Positions 61,890 through 64,000 of a stretch of DNA of 64,000 nt are shown piece by piece. This stretch comes from Pontiella agarivorans. Its GTDB lineage: Bacteria > Verrucomicrobiota > Kiritimatiellia > Kiritimatiellales > Pontiellaceae. Position 1 is the stretch's first letter. Each line of letters begins with the position of its first letter. The stretch covers positions 806,001-870,000 of the forward strand of contig NZ_JARVCO010000010.1 of the NCBI RefSeq assembly GCF_034531395.1. Reading direction: 5' to 3'. Under the pieces are notes generated by a model. That model made no database searches and had not been told where the DNA came from. It saw only the letters and a program-made list of their open reading frames with translations. The translations under genes were made by a program, and so were the position numbers.

Positions 61890-62963
61890 TTAGCTGTGTT
61901 TGGCTTCGAATTCTTTCATGAAGGCGACGAGCGCATCAACGCCTTCGGTCGGGAAGGCATTATAGATGGAAGCGCGGATGCCGCCAACGGAGCGGTGGCC
62001 TTTGAGCGTCTTCAGGTTTTTCTCGGCGGCTTCTTTGATGAACTGCGCTTCGAGTTCTTCGGTCGGCAGGCGCCAGGTGACGTTCATGGTGGACCGGAAC
62101 TCCTTCACAGCAGTGCCTTTGTAGAAGTCGGAGCTGTCAAACAGATCGTACAGTTTGGCGGCTTTGGCTTCATTGATCTTCTGCATACCTTCAAGTCCGC
62201 CGTTGGCTTTCAGCCAGCGGGTAACGAGGCAGAGGATATAGACCGGGAAGGTCGGCACGGTGTTATAAAGCGAATTGTTTTCGATGTGCGTTTTGTAGCG
62301 CATGATGGTCGGAACGGTTTCCGGACATTTTTCAGCGAGTTCGTCTTTGATAATCACGAGAGTGATACCGGCCGGTGCCAGATTTTTCTGCGAGCCGGCA
62401 TAGATCAGGCCGAATTTGGAAACGTCAAGCGGTCGGCTGAGGATGTCGGAGGACATATCGGCGATCAGGCAATCGTGTTCGGGGAACTCTTTCCACTGGG
62501 CGCCGGAGATGGTTTCGTTGGAGGTGATGTGCAGATAGGCCGCGCCGTCGGTCAGCTTCAGTTCATCGGCGGTCGGAACACGGGTGGGAATCTCTTTTCC
62601 GCAGTCCGCCGCGATGTTGACCTTGCCGAGCATCTTGGCTTCTTTGATCGCCTTGGCGGCCCAGGCACCGGAGTTGGTGTAGTCGGCGGTTTCACCTTCG
62701 CCGAGCAGATTCATCGGGATCAGCGGGAACTGGGTGGAGGCGCCGCCGGTCATGAAGAGTACGCTGTAGCCTTCGGGAATGTTGAGCAGTTCCTTGATGT
62801 TGGCGATGCATTCATCGTGGATGGCGGAGTATTCTTTGCCGCGGTGGCTCATTTCCATGATGGACATGCCGGTGCCCTGGTAATCAACCAGTTCGGCGGC
62901 GGCTTCTTTGAGTACTTCTTCCGGCAGAATGGCCGGTCCGGCAGAAAAGTTATATGCTCTCAT
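61890..62963 (-). CDS. serC: Phosphoserine aminotransferase
   Basis: 357 residues, the normal length. It converts 3-phosphohydroxypyruvate and glutamate to phosphoserine in serine biosynthesis (and acts in pyridoxal phosphate synthesis in many bacteria); cytoplasmic, PLP-dependent. Family start YNFSAGPAILPEEVL, MSIMEMSHRGKEY, FMTGGASTQF, and IYAGSQKNLAPAG with Lys193 as the PLP-binding lysine. Near the end GGIRASIYNAFP is the usual C-terminal substrate-site motif. GAGGAA precedes the ATG. Next to adenosine deaminase in the same direction, 120 bases apart. Confidence 0.96.
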   Translation of the reverse strand: MRAYNFSAGPAILPEEVLKEAAAELVDYQGTGMSIMEMSHRGKEYSAIHDECIANIKELLNIPEGYSVLFMTGGASTQFPLIPMNLLGEGETADYTNSGAWAAKAIKEAKMLGKVNIAADCGKEIPTRVPTADELKLTDGAAYLHITSNETISGAQWKEFPEHDCLIADMSSDILSRPLDVSKFGLIYAGSQKNLAPAGITLVIIKDELAEKCPETVPTIMRYKTHIENNSLYNTVPTFPVYILCLVTRWLKANGGLEGMQKINEAKAAKLYDLFDSSDFYKGTAVKEFRSTMNVTWRLPTEELEAQFIKEAAEKNLKTLKGHRSVGGIRASIYNAFPTEGVDALVAFMKEFEAKHS

Positions 62964-63082
62964 TTTGTTAAGATTCCTCGGGGTTGAAATTTGCGAAAGC
63001 AGGAAACTAGCAATTCACGAATCTGAGCTCCAACTCAAAAACCGGTATAAATCCATCGAAATAACCGTCATTCGAGGTGCGT

Positions 63083-64000
63083 TCAGGTGAGGTATTGTTC
63101 GGCGAGCTCATCATAGCGCTGAATGGCACGCATGACATATTGCCGTTTTTCCGCAAAAGGGCGGGGGAAAAAGGAGCGTTTGAAGCCGGCGAGAACGAGG
63201 TCGCGGAACTGGCTGTCGGTCAGATCGATCTGGGTGGTGCAGAGCAGCAGTTCGTTGGTGACGGAGGTATGGGAAACCAGGCGGTTGTCGGTATTGATGG
63301 TGACGGACAGGCCGTTGTCGACCATCTGCTGAAGCGGGTGGTTTTCCATGGATTTGATCTCGGGAATGGTCTGAAGATTGGAGGTGGGGCACACTTCGAT
63401 CATGATGCGCTGATTGGCGATGTATTCGGCGAGCTGCTCGATATACGTTTTTTTATCCTTAATGGATTTCAGTTTTATGGCTTCCTCGCTGAACAGGAAG
63501 GTGCCGTGGCCGATGCGGTTGGCGTGGCATTCGGTGATGGCCTGGAAAATGGATTCCGGGCCGTAGGCCTCGCCGGCGTGAACGGTTTTACGCAGGAAAT
63601 GTTTGTGGGCATAATCGAAGGCTTCGAGATGGTGGGCGGCCGGATAGCCGGCTTCTTCGCCGGCGAGGTCGAACCCGACAATCGGGAGGCCTTTGTCCCG
63701 CAGCCTTACGGCTTCTTTAACCAGACCGAGAGAGGCGCGGGCGAAGATGTAGCGCGGTCCGGAATTTCCGGCGCGGGCAAAGAGCCGGGCATAGTAGGGT
63801 GACATGTGGCGGTTGAAGCGGCGCATGGCGCAGAGAATAATGCCGTATTCAAAGGGCAGGTCGTTTTCGGCCATGGAGGCATTAAGGTGTTTTTTCGCCT
63901 TTTCCAATCCCTGGAAAACAGCGAGAACGACGGGCTCAATTTCGTGGGAGCGGGAAATGTGCAGCTGCGGGGCGAAGCGGATTTCGATGTAACGCACCCC
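63083..64000 (-). CDS. add: Adenosine deaminase (start beyond the window)
   Basis: The C-terminal 305 residues; the frame stays open at the right edge. It deaminates adenosine (or a related adenine compound) to inosine, zinc-dependent, in purine salvage. Motifs: VHAGEAYGP with the catalytic Glu and a zinc-neighbouring His, NRIGHGTFL, IEVCPTSNLQT and LSVTINTDNRL with the zinc-binding/catalytic Asp region. YIEIRFAPQLH near the edge is the conserved block about 90-100 residues into the family. The gene is a bit more divergent than typical bacterial add, so an adenine-deaminase-like activity cannot be excluded. Confidence 0.88.
   Translation of the reverse strand, partial: GVRYIEIRFAPQLHISRSHEIEPVVLAVFQGLEKAKKHLNASMAENDLPFEYGIILCAMRRFNRHMSPYYARLFARAGNSGPRYIFARASLGLVKEAVRLRDKGLPIVGFDLAGEEAGYPAAHHLEAFDYAHKHFLRKTVHAGEAYGPESIFQAITECHANRIGHGTFLFSEEAIKLKSIKDKKTYIEQLAEYIANQRIMIEVCPTSNLQTIPEIKSMENHPLQQMVDNGLSVTINTDNRLVSHTSVTNELLLCTTQIDLTDSQFRDLVLAGFKRSFFPRPFAEKRQYVMRAIQRYDELAEQYLT

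Noticed and set aside
61827-62987. 386-codon plus-strand open frame over serC
   Set aside because: Antisense shadow of a clearly conserved gene; its Gly/Phe/Val-rich product has no family features.
1-64000. CRISPR arrays, insertion sequences, rRNA genes, riboswitches
   Set aside because: No regular spacer-repeat pattern, no transposase-like product, no rRNA and no recognisable riboswitch core was seen.

Overview
The window looks like a marine polysaccharide-degrading bacterium of the Planctomycetes-Verrucomicrobia-Chlamydiae superphylum, most likely Kiritimatiellota (Pontiella-like). This is inferred from gene content, not from a marker gene. The signs are six formylglycine-type sulfatases with a Cys-x-Pro-[ST]-Arg active site, many secreted glycoside hydrolases and beta-helix proteins, two PEP-CTERM proteins, repeated C-terminal modules with a DPDGDG / EYALGGDP signature, an SHD1-like protein, and no SusC/SusD-type uptake genes.

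Layout. 1-1000: end of a large secreted protein. 1996-10405 (minus): a nucleoside-hydrolase-like protein with a trefoil-like tail, a membrane-anchored helical protein, a small beta-helix protein and a 1392-residue DUF5060-type glycoside hydrolase. 10950-16904 (plus): a TonB-N-terminus-like protein, an SHD1-like protein and a large Asp-box beta-propeller protein. 17109-27467 (plus): a tight operon of GH29 fucosidase, sulfatase, GH86-GH28 fusion, sulfatase, a broken FAD oxidoreductase and an SGNH esterase; this is the clearest polysaccharide-utilisation unit and suggests a sulfated, fucose-containing red-algal-type galactan. 27648-30869: a NarL-type response regulator and histidine kinase, divergent from an orphan degenerate receiver. 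31062-36614: a large secreted protein, a PEP-CTERM protein, and a sulfatase followed by a LacI regulator. 36905-43532: GH120, two nucleoside-hydrolase-like paralogues and a GH43. 43880-50649 (minus): sulfatase, large beta-helix protein, a GH43 frameshifted at its start, and a GH10 remnant. 50947-56141: two sulfatases, a fourth nucleoside-hydrolase-like paralogue and a PEP-CTERM protein. From about 56.4 kb the content turns partly housekeeping: tRNA-Phe, tRNA-Leu, tRNA-Arg, serC and adenosine deaminase, interrupted by a secreted protein and a 923-residue propeller protein that may be a lambda-carrageenase-type enzyme.

The most striking non-coding signal is a 14-bp palindrome, consensus CATACTTTTGTATG, found seven times exactly 24 or 25 bp upstream of a TAYTTT-like -10 box. 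It stands before the DUF5060 hydrolase, the TonB-like gene, the Asp-box protein, the fucosidase operon, the orphan receiver, the large secreted protein and the sulfatase-LacI pair. This fits one activator switching on most of the degradative genes, and a regulatory pair plus a degenerate receiver sit in the middle of the set. Several decayed genes (GH2, GH10, FAD oxidoreductase, possibly a sulfatase) show that the region is turning over.
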